A stretch of DNA of 64,000 bases, from the NCBI RefSeq assembly GCF_051020765.1, contig NC_134942.1, positions 3,720,001-3,784,000 on the forward strand. The letters run 5' to 3'. This document shows, piece by piece, positions 1 through 13,700 of this stretch. Position numbers and translations under genes: made by a program. Below the pieces are notes generated by a model. The model was not told the DNA's origin and ran no database searches. It saw only the letters and a program-made list of their open reading frames with translations. The first letter of the stretch is position 1; each line of letters begins with the position of its first letter. This stretch comes from Lasioglossum baleicum. Its lineage: Eukaryota; Arthropoda; Insecta; Hymenoptera; Halictidae.

Positions 1-586
1 CCCACGAAGACAACGCCGCGGCGGAAAGAGAGGGAGAGAGAGACAGTGAGACTCTGACAAACACATGTGTACACGCGACACAATGTAACGAAATATCCTA
101 TGCACGGCCGATTACCGGCTGAATTAATGAGTGGGGAAACAATACAGCGCGCTCTAAAATTCGCGACGCGATCACCCGATGAATTATTCCGCGATTCCAA
201 TCCGAAACCTTCCCTTTTTACCACGTTTTTATTAGCTCGCTTTCTTGTCTGTCTGTTTGTTCCGTACAAATTTTTTATCAACTCGCTTTCTTGTCTGTCT
301 GTTTGTCCGTTCGGCGCAAATTTTGCAATTGATTTTAAACTAACTTGCCGATGAGCTAGAGACTTGGAACTTGAAATATAGCTGGAAACTGGATGACAAT
401 GCAATATTAACTCGTTTTCTTGTCTGTCTGTCCGTTAGAGTTAGGAAGGAATTGCAATTTTCTATTTCAGATATAATCATGTGAAGAGAGACTGAAATAA
501 ACCTGAAATTTACCAGATGTCTCTTTTGTAATCTCATCAAAATGTTTGAAATCGATTGAGAAATTTCACACACGCAAGACTAAATT
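1..586. other. intergenic; short diverged tandem repeat
   Basis: No supported gene. A CT/GT-rich phrase (core CTTTCTTGTCTGTCTG) recurs three times, near 239, 285 and 414, as a small decayed tandem repeat. The short open frames here show no recognisable family and no splice context. Confidence 0.4.
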
Positions 587-876
587 GCAGAAAATAATTA
601 TTTAAATTAAAAAAAATGTTTAATATACCACGTTTTCAAGACGGACTAAAAAGTATAAAATACTTTAATTAACCATGTAGAAAATACTTGTAAGATAGAT
701 AATTGATGCATGAGTAGTTCACCTAAGTCACAAGTTTTTCGTTTTAATTCTTGCAAGTATTTTCATAGCTATTCAAAATTCACAATCACAAATTTTCAGG
801 ACTCTCTGTACGGGGCTAAGAAAAATTATTTTAAAACGTGGTATATTAAACATTTTTTTAATTCAAATAATTCAGC
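587..876. mobile_element. AT-rich foldback element (MITE-like)
   Basis: The left arm (about 587-645, containing ATATACCACGTTTT) is the reverse complement of the right arm (about 828-876, containing AAAACGTGGTATAT). The inner parts (near 680 and 755) also pair. The result is an imperfect palindrome of about 290 bp with no coding capacity. Superfamily is unknown because no clear target duplication was found. Confidence 0.5.
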
Positions 877-2589
877 ACTGTTATCAAAACAGTGATTCTT
901 GTCACCCTCGTAGATTTTAATAGAATTTCAGAATAGATTGCATATTGATTTTCCAATGTGATAGAAATATTGTGTGGTTCGTATACGACTGACGCGTCAA
1001 AATGTTAACGTAAATATGATGCTCCCTTTGTCCCATAATAATAGTAGCAAGTGAATATTTAAACGGGAATTATTGGCGAATGCAGCTGCAAGTTATGTTG
1101 CAGCGCAAAATTGCGAAGCCTTCAATCAACAATCAATGTTTCACGAAATCTGTCATTTGTTTCGACACATCTTTCAATTTTTCGGTTAACGTAATTATTA
1201 CGAATTATAACTATTTTTCAAATTTCATCCGTTGATCGAAATCAACTCAAATCATTGTTTTATTTCAGTTGAATATCAAGCCATTGTAAAAGTAAGATGA
1301 AAAAACAAATGATGCTGGAAGCAATGAAGAACGATGGCTCCAATATTCTACCTACAAGATCAAAATGCAGTAACGAAATGATTGAAAAGTCCAGAAACTA
1401 TCTTAACACTCAAAATAAAAATTAGCAGTAATATTTTTAATTAATTGTTTAATGTAACCCAGTTTTTTGATAACAAATGTTGCGTGCTATATTTATTTTC
1501 TTTCGCTGCTATTATTATGACACGGAGGGAGTACAATATAACGTGGAAAATCAATATACACTATGAAACGTTTAAATAGTCAAACTCTTAACAAATCCAT
1601 TTGCATTTTAAATCTCGAGTTTTGTCCAATTAACATTGTTCGTTGATAAAATTATAAAATACGATTGCATGTCCCACGCGAGTCGCAAAACAAAATAATT
1701 CGGCCTTATGAATTTTATTAAGAAAAGCACACTCGGATAGGAATAAGGGCGACATAATGTTACAATGTTGGAATTAAACGCGGATAAAAATACCGTGGGA
1801 GGTAATAATGTTCGCGTACGATAAGACCTGAGGAATAAAATTCTGCTGTGGATATAAACTATGTTTATATTAGCTCATTCGCTTGCCGGTGACGTAAACG
1901 CTGCCAGCCGATTATCGCTCACGTAAAGTTTACGTCACTTTGTAAAATAGCTAAATAGTTTTCCTTTTCTTCGGAAATAACAAGTAGTTTACGCGATATT
2001 TTAGAACGAGAGCCTTGCAATCGATATCGACCGTCGCGCGTCTCGCAGACTCGACGCACCGACGACGCTTGTGCTCTATGTACATATAGACTCGAAATTA
2101 CGTTGTGTACATTGTATTTGTTTGGTCGCGTTGAATAAATTGCTAAAAAAAAAAACAGAATGAGACTCAATTGCATCAGCGTCGCGCACGTAACGCGCTT
2201 AATTTCAATCTGCTTTGTTTGCAAATGGCTTCGAGCTGTCGGTTATATTAGGTTAAAACGACTTTGAGCGGAACGCGGGAATAATTGCACTCCGTTTCTG
2301 TGCGTTCATACATTAAATTATATGTCGTAATAAGTGCTTCGACGGGGTTTGTTGGATTTAATATTTATTTTCAAGGAAATGGAAAGCCTCGCCGTTTCGC
2401 AAGCAGTCATCCTTGTGCTACTAAATACTCCGCACACATTTTCTGGCGCGAAAACGCAGGAAATGCGCACCGAATTACAACAATAGCGATGTTTTATTCA
2501 AACGAATGCGGCGAATGACTGAGCAAATTAAACAATTCAGATTCTCCGGTCTGAAAAAATTCGTAGACATTTTGGGACGCTAGATTGGC
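877..2589. other. non-coding stretch, nothing recognised
   Basis: AT-rich sequence without convincing open frames, RNA genes or strong repeats. The short frames near 1919-2224 (minus) and 2285-2518 (plus) lack family signatures. Confidence 0.3.
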
Positions 2590-3300
2590 AGGAAACGAAC
2601 TCGGAATTCTAACAATACCACTAAAATAATTAAAAAATTAATATTCTTTGTCGGTATACTCTTAATTTTAACAATGTCTATTTCATTATGATAAAAGAAT
2701 AATGAACATTCTTTACTTTTGACTAAATCTTTGACCATTTTAAATGGCACTATTTTGTTGAAACAACATTGATGAATCACTGGACAAATTAGAAAATTAA
2801 TATTCTTTATCAAGGACGAAATGGTTCACCATTTTATGGCGTAAAAATGGAACGACTGTTTCATTGGAATAAAAGCAGTGATGGCTAAACAAATTTAAAA
2901 AATGAACATTCTCTATTTCTATCTAATCTTTGACCATTTCAAGGCACGGAGACGATAGGACACGTGTTCTGAATTTTAGAAATGACACTGCCTTGTTCGA
3001 ACAAGATTGACGAATCACTAAAAGATAATGAAAAAATGAATATTCTTTATCCCGGGCAAAATCCTTGACCATTGCCGAGCGCAAGAAAAGCAGGAAACAA
3101 ACACGTAGTTCCAGCCGTGCACCTTTTTATTCAAACAAAACGAGCAGCTTACTTATCGAGCGAATTAACAAATCGAAAAGTGAACATTCGTTATCTGCGT
3201 CAGTTTCGCAAGCAGTTGTCCTTGTACTACAAAAATCCTCGGCCACTCCGAGGCGCAAGAAAAGGAGGAAACGAATCGCGAGTTTCAACTATGTTGCCTT
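2590..3300. repeat. diverged tandem repeat array
   Basis: Phrases such as AATATTCTTTAT followed by TTGACCATTT recur roughly every 120-200 bp (near 2640, 2700, 2800, 2905 and 3040). A longer phrase with CGCAAGCAG and CCTTGT appears both near 2398 and 3207. This suggests an old, decayed satellite. Confidence 0.35.
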
Positions 3301-4619
3301 TTTATTCGAACAGAAATAATGAATTATTTATTGACGAAACCGAACGGCTTTTTTTTTATTCGCCGTGCATATACGCATTACCGCCGTTAATAAACGGGGA
3401 AAAGGTACGCGAGGAATATTTGCAAAATTGCTAATTCTGGAGATAGAATCGGAAACTAGATGACGGATTGAAGTAATAAGATTAAAAACGAGAGGAAAAG
3501 AGAGCGAGTGCGGTGGAGAGAGAGAGGGGGAACGAAACACATCATACACGTCCTGGTTTCGCGAACAGTTCTCCTTCGAGTGCAACAGTGTGCATGCACA
3601 GGCTAGCCTCGAAACGAATTATAATTACAAATCGTGAGCGGGGAGGAATATCGCGGTTTCCCGGGCGGGCAGAAAAATTACGTTGCCATAAATTTTTATA
3701 GCGTTTTGATACGGTCGTAGAGAAGCGTGCGCCTCCGTAAAATTTATTAACGATTCGCAATTAGAAAAGGAACAACCGAGGGATCACGGGACGATTATCA
3801 TTGCGTGGACAATTTTAGCCAGTCGGTGTATTTTTATCGACTGTATTCACGGTCGATTCGCGGACTCGTTCGCTGAAACCGGCGCGCAAACGCACCAGGG
3901 AAAAATGGAGCAAAAAAAAGGACAAAACAAGAGAACGAGGATGAAAAAGAGAACAAGACGGAATCAAGAACAACGACGAGCGAAATATTATATTACATAA
4001 ATCCCCGGGCGAAAATGATTGCCGTGAGAAACGTTTTTGTTTTTGTCGTCCGCTCGCACGCACACGGTCATGCGCGCGTGAGCGAGCAAGCGAGGGAACG
4101 CCGCACACAGACAGCAATGTTCGTGTTCATAGTGCACGAAGGCAACGAAGTTATCGGCGACGTGAATTACAGGTTCGCTCGACTAAATTCCAAGTTTAAT
4201 CTCTTTAGAGGCGTCGCGTACAAGCGAGTTTCTGTAACATTGAAATCCTTAAACGTAAATATTGCGACGAGCGCGCGCGCGCGCTCGTGCTGTTGATCAC
4301 CGGCACCGTCGCTGTCCGTTGACTGACGTGACGCAATTCCACGTTGCAAAAATAGATCTTTTTATTCGCAACCTAACAATTTTCGAGTTCAACCCGAGCG
4401 AAACGACCGCGGCAAAAAGCTGCGCGAAAACGCGTATCTCTATCGATTATATTAATTACTGACCGAACTGTTTCGGCCGCTTTTCAGGTCGAGCCGAATC
4501 CGGCGAATTTTAGGTCGCCGCTAAATTTGTATCGGTTTTTCATGCCGTATTCGACCCTCGCATAGAAATATCACTTTTGGTATTTTTGTTTAGAAGCAGA
4601 AAGAGATACAAAGATTCGA
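3301..4619. other. CpG-rich non-coding region with (GC)n run
   Basis: Purine-rich, CpG-rich sequence with an alternating GC run at about 4270-4284. Open frames exist on both strands, as expected from low stop density in GC-rich DNA. None has recognisable domains. Confidence 0.3.
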
Positions 4620-5330
4620 AAATTAATTTTTTTATCATTGCACTACTATTTTATTATTGGAACAATTTAGATATACAAACAATCAAAAAAAATATTTGAA
4701 TCGTTTCAAACTGCTCGGCTGTAGAAAATATATGAAAGCAGAAAACAGAAATAAAATTTTTCAGTCCGTCACATATTGAATTTGAACATTCAATTTTTAT
4801 CAATGCACTATTATTTTATTATTGGATCAATTTCGATATTTATAAACATCCCAAAAAGATATTTCAACCGTTTCAAATCGGTCGGATATAAAAAATATAT
4901 AGAAGCAAAAAACACACAGAAATATAAAGAATTAATGACAATCGGTTACAGATCGAAACATTAATTTTTTTATCAATGCACTACTATTTTATTATTGGAA
5001 CAATTCAGATATTTACAAACATTCCAAAAAAATATTTCAACCGTTTCAAATCGGTCGGATATAAAAAATATATGAAAGCAAAAAACAGAAATAAAATTTT
5101 TCAGTCCGTCACATATTGAATTTGAACATTCAATTTTTATCACTACACTATTATTTTATTATTGGAACAGCTTAGGTATTTACAAACATTCAAAAAAAAA
5201 ATATTTTAACCGTTCCAAACCGGTCGGATATAAAAATTTATAGAAGCCAAAACATAAAGAATTAATGAAAGTCTGTTCCAGAGTAAACTCAAAAATGCAT
5301 TTTTTTAATCAATACCTTAACAGACGTCAG
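4620..5330. repeat. tandem satellite, about 170 bp unit, about 4 copies
   Basis: A unit beginning near ATCATTGCACTACTATTTTA starts at about 4634, 4800, 4973 and 5140, with a decayed fifth start near 5305. Each unit carries the same internal landmarks in order: TTATTATTGGA, then CATTCAAAAAAATATTT, then GGTCGGATATAAAAA, and (in alternate units) TTTTTCAGTCCGTCACATA. The spacing is 166-173 bp. Confidence 0.75.
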
Positions 5331-8300
5331 TATGCGTAATTCTAGAAAGCTTGCAATATATCCAAACATAAAGAAACAATTAGAAGAGATTCAAAATTAA
5401 AAAAACGAATATTTTTATACAATAATATCAGCGAATTACGAATTTAATGTGGCAGATAAAAATACAAAATTTATTGAAAAAGAATACTTCAACTATAAAA
5501 ATGCATTGTTATTTTATCTTGAGAAACAACGGGTTATTACAAACATAACCACGCACACAGCGTCACTAACTGTAAGTCCCAGTTGGAGTATAAGCTTCCG
5601 GCGTAGATTTAATTCGAACTTATGTCACGAGGCGAAAACTTTCGGATTAATTCCAGCTATTTTATGGAAATGGGCCACTGTTCGCCGGCGGGATTTCGAA
5701 ATTGGGAAATTTTAAGCGAAACTAACAACGCGTTCCTTTGATTCTATGCACAGTAGCTGCAACACAGACGCATACACACGGTCACACACGCAGAGAAAGA
5801 AGCGTGTGTGCGTGCAACGAGAGCTTCTTGATGGGAAACGAGACAAGGGAGCACCGTGGAAATTACAGCCAAGGTAATATAAATGTTTTGTTATTTTTTA
5901 CGAGCCACTTGAATCGCGCGCACGGGAAAGAAGCAAGAAAACAGGCGCGCGAGCGCGTACGCATGTGTGCGTTTCCGTGCGTGCGCGCCGGCAAGGACGT
6001 AGGATTATTTTAATCGCTGTCCACGTATTATTTAATCCGATGCGCGGAATTAATAAATAGTGAGCAACAACGATGCGTTTGTTTACACCGCTTGTTTATG
6101 CTTGGATAAGTTACGGAACGGATATCGCGAAAACGGTCCTCGGCTACGATTTAATTAAATTATTTCGATTGTCCGGCCGGTGTAATTAATACGTTCCGAT
6201 GGCTCGCTCGAATAAACGCGATCGCGGAACAATGAGACAATCTCGATACGCAAAACCGATATTTTATTTAACCGATAGATAGTTCACACATTTTTCCCCG
6301 GTGGCTTACTCTGCGAGGCTTGTTTTTATCACCATGCATTACATTATCACGCGCATAGAAGCGCGGGAATATATTAGCAGAAACGAGAGGAAAAAATCGG
6401 TGTTTTTTGAGGACCCGTGCACAAAATTAATTAACGTTTCTAGCCGCCGTGGAAAATGTTTCTGCGGGGGTGTACCGATTTTCGTGACTCGAATTTTCTC
6501 GGAAAAAAAGAAGCGGGTCAAAAGAGAATTAATTTGATTCGAGGTCGCGCGGAATTCGGAAACCACGAAACAAATTTCCCCGTTGAAAAATCCGTCGGTT
6601 GTATTATCGCGGGTGGAAAAAGAAAACGGTCACCGGTGCGAGGGTATATTCAATGTTGCATAATAGAATTTTCACCGTGCCTCACTTATCATACTCCAAA
6701 TAGCTTCGCCTCGTATAAATATATAATTTTATTACGTCATGGACGCTCTGTGCTCTCGGGCGCACAGGTCGCGAAAGGGGGATGGGAATTTTCGTCGGCG
6801 CACTGATTATTATTGCATCTGCCAGTAGCATTTCTTGCAGTTTATATTTCCCGTTTCGACTGCAAGGACGAGAGTACCGCGACGGAGGTAGGGGGGCAGA
6901 GAGCGGGGGTAAAAAGAAAGAGAGACACAAGCTGGAGAAAGAGGGAGAAAGAGAAAAACGAAGAAGAAATTTCTAAGAACGTTAAATAGCTCGTTGGAAA
7001 AGCGCACTTTATTCGAAAAGCCAGAGAGAGAATATTTTAAGTCACCATTCCTGCCTGCTGCTGCTGATGGTGGTACATAGTAGTATGTAGTAGTGGTGGT
7101 GGTGGTAGTGGTGTGGTGGTGGCAGTGGAGGCGGTGGGGAAGGGTAGGGATGGCGGCGGCGAGGGTGGGAGGGCACAAAGGCGACGAAAAACTGCACGAG
7201 TTTGTTGTTTCCTCGTTACGAGAAAAAGACAATAGAGAGCGCTCCGCGTATTATGTACTCCGACGAGTTACGATAACAAAAATGACGCTCGCCGCGCCGC
7301 TCTCCTCGGGCTCTGATACAATAATTACCAGCCGTGACTCGCGACCCCGCATTATCGATTTAATTCTCAAATGTATACATACTTTCAATTCAATTCGTCC
7401 GCCGAAAGACAGACAGAGAGAGAGAGAGAGAGAAGGGAAACAGAAAGGGCGAGCGGGCGAAAGAAAGATAGAGAGTGGGGAGCAAGGGGGTGCACATAGA
7501 ACGTCGAGTGGTGGGGATGCAGCAAAATAATATTATTAAATGCACTCGGACAGTCCAATTATTGTTCCATTTTCGAGCGTCGAATAAATAATTCTGGTTG
7601 AATGCGGCGGCGGTGGGACGGGGCGGTTGAATAAAATGAACGAAAAATAAAATCAATAATAAACACGCCGTCGCTGAAATATATTTTCGCCAACCGACTC
7701 TCGCCGCCGTTCTTTTCGTTTCTCGCGAAACACACTTAAATATTTATACACAGAGAAGACGCGTGTGTATTTAGGTATACACACACACGCGCGCGAGTTT
7801 TTGTGTTTTCGTTTCTTCTGGAAAAGAAAGAAAGAAAGAAGAACCTCGACGAAAAAAAGACGGTTTCGAAATTTCTACCCGAACAAGACACGACGTGCTC
7901 AATTTATCCGTCCGTTGTGTGTGCACCGTAATATTTCATCCTAATAATAACGGAAGCACTTATCGATTCGAACTCTTGTGGACGCGTGCACAGAACCCAC
8001 AGTGCTGTTGTGTGTTATTCCCTTCGATTCTCCTTTACCGCATTCCATTTAGACCACAATAACACGCTTCCGAGGGCGAGAGAGAGAAAGGGAAACGCGG
8101 AGAGAAAGAGAAAGAAAAAGGAATGAAAGACGACGATAGGGACAGAGAGACAGAAAAGAAAATAGAAGAATCAAATATCACGAGAAAAAATGGAACACAC
8201 AACCAAATGACTCGGGGACAGCGGGGAGGGGGTAGTGGGGAAAAAAATGTAATTTCTCATTAAATCGTCGTTAGGACAATGCGAGTCGAGGTGGCTGTGT

Positions 8301-9255
8301 TAAATCGGGTTAAGGCACATCTATAAATACCTCACTAACTGAGAATGAGAGAACACGAGGAGAGGGGGGAGAAGAGAGCGAGGGAGAGCGCACGTTCACG
8401 TTAAAGCAAGAGAAGAAACATGGGGGACTAGAGAGAGTAAGAAGCACAAAGTGTGCTCCGGTAGAAGCACGAGAAAGAGAGAAAGAACAAATATACGAGG
8501 AGAGACGGGGTGGGAGCGAGAGGCAGCGAGCGAGATATGTAAACGGGAGAAAGAGTAAGCAAGCATACGAGTCGGTAAAACAGACGGAGACGGCGGGGGT
8601 CGGGAAAGAGAGAGAGAGAGAGAGCGAGCGAGCGAGTGGGGAATCGTGACGGAGTGGTGGGGCTAGGAGAAGGCGGCGAGTAGAGGGGCGAAGAAACGTG
8701 CGAGAGAAAGATAGATAAAAGCAGAGTCACAAAGTTGACAGAGAGACATGAAAATGAAACAGTGGACACGATGGGCGAAGGAGGTGGAGGTGGCGGATGA
8801 CTGTGGTAGTAGTAATCAGTTCGTCTAATAGTGTGGGCACATCGAGGAGAGAGGGAGGGAGAGAGAAAGAGATATACACACAATTGCATTCGTTGCCAGA
8901 TGTCTAACTACACGATCGTCCTCCCCTCCAGCGAGCATACCCCTACCCCCACTCATCAGCACGCTGTCACTTCTGCATTACGGACGAGTAGTGAGGAGAA
9001 CACGAGTCGAGGTAAATTCGTATAGGACGAACGAACGAACGAGCGAAGGGGGATGAAAAAGCGGCGCGTAACGCGTTATCTTAGACCCGGCACGCATCGT
9101 GGACAACGTCTCGCGCACAACAGTCACTCTGCACCGTGTTATTTATCGAAAACCCGAGAGGACAACCGTCCGACCCGGAGTCGTTGGGCCACCGAAAAAA
9201 AAAACAACAACAACAACCGCACAGAAAATAATTCTAGCAGATTAAACGTACAAAC
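5331..9255. other. CpG-rich, microsatellite-laden spacer
   Basis: No gene is supported. The region carries a GTG/GGT-rich run (7062-7140), GA runs (7408-7434, 8604-8637), and long purine-rich stretches at 8080-8160 and 8340-8900. A TATA-like CTATAAATA lies near 8321, but no start signal or splice evidence accompanies it. The many open frames are low complexity (Arg/Glu or Ser/Pro runs) and are treated as spurious. The base composition fits the promoter-proximal intron or upstream region of a neural-type insect gene lying outside the window, but this is an inference. Confidence 0.35.
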
Positions 9256-9261
9256 ACTCAC

Positions 9262-9520
9262 CTCTATCTTTTCCATTTCTTTGCTGCACGGCTGTCACTC
9301 ACTATTCCCACAGTCATCTAGGATCCTTTGGCACACACACACTGACGGCACATAGCGCGGATAGAACACGGTCTACACACGAGAGCGCGGTGTGCGTGTA
9401 TCGAAACGATATAGGTTTGACGCGCGCGGACCAGCGACTCACGGTGCGGCGCACGCCGCTGTCCCATCAAGACTACTTTGTATTTACTCTAATTATGTGA
9501 CGTCACGGATACACTGCTCG
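9262..9520 (-). promoter_or_regulatory. candidate first exon and CRE promoter, minus strand
   Basis: On the minus strand a consensus donor, AGAG then GTGAGT, falls at 9262/9261. About 240 bp upstream is a perfect palindromic cAMP-response element, TGACGTCA, at 9498-9505, followed by an A/T-rich AGTAAATACAAAG. The order CRE, A/T box, CpG-rich leader and strong donor looks like a promoter and non-coding first exon of a gene whose coding exons would lie to the left, outside the window. No transcript evidence is available, so this is a hypothesis. Confidence 0.25.
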
Positions 9521-10248
9521 CCCCACCACTAGCCGCCGGAGGCGGCCGACCGTTGACGAGCAAGCTCGACCGAGCCCGAGCCCGAGCGGGCAACGCGCAT
9601 GGCGCAGCGATCCAGTCACCTGTCGTCTCTCCTCGTTCTCGTTGAGCCTTCGCCGCGTGAACACCGCGACTCGTTCGCGATTTTCTTCATACCGCCCGCT
9701 TCTTTTTACCGATCGCACGTTCAGACATCAGCCGTATCGCGATCGTGCTCGCCGTCTCATTCCCACGATCTCTGTTCGCAGACCGAGCCACCTCCGTTCT
9801 CTGGATACCACTGGATTCCTGTCGGTGACGATCAACGCCGAGTGTTTTGCCGATTTTCTCTGTGCCCTAACCTTAATCCGACGACGTTCGTGCTCCATGG
9901 ACTCTTACGATCTTATTGAACTCGACTGAAAGTGGTGACAGTGATTAAACTCGCGGTCGCGAAACGTGATGCTTCCTCGACGTCGAACTGAACTTGTCAG
10001 CTGTGTGACATACACGGTATATTTGTGACAGCCTCGACGCAACGATGTCGTCGAAATATTTACAATGATCTGTGCCCAATTCGACCGTGCGCTGCCTGGG
10101 TCACGCGGACCCAACGTCTGCGACACGTTACTGCGCACCGGTGCGCATTTCGGACCGTTCCCGTTCCACTGTACATTGTCGCGCGAAACTATGTGGACTC
10201 GCGCAATCCCCAATGAATCCGTGATGCATACATAGATTTACTGTGAAT

Positions 10249-10450
10249 CAGTCGCGCACCCAGGATGTAATCTTGGGGGGGGGGGGCCGAGTTGAACCCA
10301 GCCCTAGGTTTTGCGTGATGACCTTTTTTTAAAGCCAAAATAGCTATCAACGGTACCCAGGGCTATTCCGCGATTTTAATTTTGGAAGCTGAACATTTTT
10401 TTCTTGGTGGGGGACTTGGCCCCCTGGCTCCCCCTCTGGGTGCGCCACTG
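10249..10450. mobile_element. hAT-type MITE with perfect 8 bp target duplication
   Basis: The ends are inverted: CAGTCGCGCACCCAGG on the left, and the right end reads CTGGGTGCGCCACTG. The element is flanked on both sides by CTGTGAAT (10241-10248 and 10451-10458). An exact 8 bp duplication with CAG...CTG termini is the hAT signature. At 202 bp it is non-autonomous. A run of 11 G lies just inside the left end. Confidence 0.85.
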
Positions 10451-10546
10451 CTGTGAATGTATGTTTGTTACCGAATTTACTGTACCCCACACCCTTCTAT
10501 GTACATTCAGACCCGAGGACAATTTCTAAGGTCGAAGTATAATTAT

Positions 10547-10744
10547 TAGACTGTGGGTCTTTATGTGTTTATGAAGAAATTGGCTGGATGAGATATAAAA
10601 AAATAACATTAGAACAATTTAAAAATGTTGTAACGTTTTTAATGCAACAAAATCATTGAGTGATGAAATAAATTTTTATTTTACTCGTACTGCCCCCATG
10701 ATCAATGCGGAACATTTTTATTTTGCATAGAGATCCGCAGTCTA
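10547..10744. mobile_element. MITE family H copy 1 (hAT-like)
   Basis: The element starts TAGACTGTGGGTCTTTATG and ends with the reverse complement form AGATCCGCAGTCTA. Its flanks ATAATTAT and ATAATCAT differ by one base in eight. Other copies of the family lie at 25078-25244, 34805-35278, 41550-41910 and 43348-43548. No open frame. The 8 bp duplication places it with hAT-like elements. Confidence 0.75.
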
Positions 10745-10752
10745 ATAATCAT

Positions 10753-13700
10753 CTATGTAACACTATGTTTATGGAGCACCGAAGGTGACTTTGTAAAAAT
10801 AACGAGGCTGTACTATCCAAATTTTTAAGCATTTTTCTAAATAGCCTGTACCCAAGGAAATAAAAATTTGTAGAATAATTCCTCGTAGATGCAATTGAAA
10901 AATTGAAAATCCGTAAACCTGCGTTAACAAATAAATTTCTGTTACAAGTGAGAATTTAATTTTTGATGATATAATAAGAAAAATGAAGTGTAAGATTGTG
11001 GACTACACACGTTTTTGAGCGACAGTGCAAGTGTTTTCGTTAATTTGAACAGCAACGTACGTGCGGTTTTGATTTTCGAAATAAAACGACCAAGGACTGT
11101 CGATGATAGTATCGAGCAACCGTCACAGGATAAATGGATCGAGTTCGAAAATAACGGACAGATTGATGGTTGTAACGGAATGGTTTTGTGCTGGATGGGC
11201 CGTGTCGATAAGTGAGAGAGCAATAAATGACACCGTCGTTAAGAAATCGTATTGGTTTGTTTCATTTATTACCCAAAGCTCTTTTCCAGTTTCCAGTGTT
11301 CACAAAACTAACGCCCGTCCAACGTCTATTTGTCTCTCATCAACGTTTGTCTTTTGTTTTTCTCCGTTTTCGAACAATACAAATCACACGGATTGACGCC
11401 TACTCGCGGGGCGCCCTCCGAACGCTATGTTTCCGCGCGTGTTAACCTATATTTCTTATCGTCTTGTTTCAATTAAACCGTGCTCGCAATGCTTTCGCAA
11501 TAAATTCATCTTCTTTATCATTCTCTCTCTATCTCTCTGTTCCTTCTTCTCCCGCTTTTTTCCCCCTTTTTTTCTAAATATTTGTTTGGTAAACTTTCAT
11601 TCGTCGCAGGACTGAGATTTAAACGTTTCTTTCCAGAGAAAAAGATTTTTTTTTGTTGTTGCGGTTAAAGGCAACGTGCACGAGGAAATAGGAAGGATAT
11701 ATTTATGTATATATATGTATATATGTATATCATATATATATTTACAATAAGCGTTAGAAGAAGTGTGTACGTGTGTGTTCGTGTAGGTTGTCAAACAGAC
11801 GGATCGTAGGCCTATCTCGCGAGACATTGACTCACACAGCGCTAGGAATTAGCGAGTTCTAGATGCGGGTTTGGTATAAATTTAATTGTTAATTATTTCG
11901 TTGTTGTTATTCTCGCCGTCCATATATATTATTTTCTTTCTTTCTTATTTTTTGTTCTCCCGCCGGTGCTTTTGCTCTCGATTGGACACTTTTACCACTG
12001 ACTTTTCCGTTAGAATAGCGTAACAAGAGGAAAGAGAAAACGTTGTCAGAGGTGGTGGGGAGGAGGTAGTAAGCGTGGAACGAATGAAGGACGCGAATAG
12101 CCATCAATTACCGTTTGTTTTGTAGGTTAGAAGAAACGATTTAACGGTCGAGGAAATCAGGTGCCTAAAGCGAACTCATATGCAGGCGTATACGTATGTA
12201 TTGTGCGAGTAAAAAACCGGACTCGGTCTCTCGGTGTGATCGATGCAGAAACATTTAGAAGAAGGGTAGAGGGGCTTCGAGCGACAAACACGACGGAGTT
12301 CTGGCGTTGCTTTCGTAAATATCACGCGATAAGAAAATATTTTAAATATTCAAAATTTATCGGCCACGATTCTGCAGCTCCGGCTCTGCCTCTTTCCAAC
12401 TGTCTCTGCATCGGTGGGAGAATCGCACGCGAGTCGGAGATAAAGAGTCGAGAAATTGAGAGGAAAGCGAAGCCGCGAGTAAATTCCAAATCGATCTATT
12501 TAAACCTGTGTAAACGGAGGGTAGGTGGGTATCGCCGAGCCGTTACGAGAAACCGTTTTACTATTTGTATATTTTTTTTTGTGCGAATCGTGCGCGTATC
12601 ACGGGTCGAATCGTCTCGAATCAAACTGGATTCGAGCGATTTGTCTCTTCGCGGACTATACTGTTGAAGAGACGAGTAAAATCTACCTTTTTCTCCTTTT
12701 ATTTTCGTGCGACGGCCAACGGGTGGGACGAGAAGGTACATCGGACGTCTTCCAAGTATTTTACGCGCGATAGAACGGTCATCGGAGATCTATAACCTCT
12801 TCCCGTATTATCTTTCTCGACTTCTTCGCGCCGAATAATCGCCTAATGGAAAAACAAAACATTTGCAGTCATTTAAATAATTCGAAAATCAATGTTTTCT
12901 GTCGATTTCAAAGAACGACATACGTACTCGGTAGTTTGCGTTCGAAATCTTCGTTAAAGAATTTCAATTGTTATACGAGAAGGGGTTCAAGAACGAAACG
13001 AAACACTTTAATCACCGATACAGTAACGCAATCGACTCGACACGAGAAATTAACGGTTTTATCACGTCCGAAATACTAATTGACACAGCTCAGTAGGAGA
13101 ACCGATGCGAACAGCAACCCGTGCGCGCCAATTCTGAAAAATCTGCGGCTCGGCCGCCGTAACGTCACCGCGCCGCTATCTAGGTTAGGATGCGGGAACT
13201 AAAACGAATTTTTCCCACTTCTTTCGGGTAACGAGATCTCGCAGAGTACTCGCTGGGAAAGTCGCCGATATCACTCGGTTTAACTCGTTCACCGTTCAAG
13301 AAACAATTTGTTTATTCGCCGGAAATTCTCTCTTGTGGAATGAAATTAATAAAAACAACCTTTGAAGCCGATGGCGTCATTGATGCTATTTTAGAGCCTT
13401 TTATGAGGACAGAATGAAATCGATAACCGAGTCGACGTCCGCTAGCAAAAATTTACTGCATTCATGGTCGAATTGGCTTTTAAAGACACTTCAGAAAATG
13501 GAAGTCATTCAATTAATGAACTTCGAGCTAGAAAATTGCACTTTGTAAGAGACGATATTCATGTAATCCTTTCAGACGATCCTAGGAAAAATTGATTTAC
13601 TCAATTATATTGCAATAATAAATACAAACTAATCCGAAGACTTTATCGGGACTATCAATTAGAGTAGTTGTTTTGAGAACTTGTTCCTTTTCGAAGTCAG

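Noticed and set aside
8428..8889. 153-codon Ser/Pro/Leu-rich minus-strand frame
   Set aside because: Directly follows a GA-rich microsatellite region read as TC codons. Low complexity.
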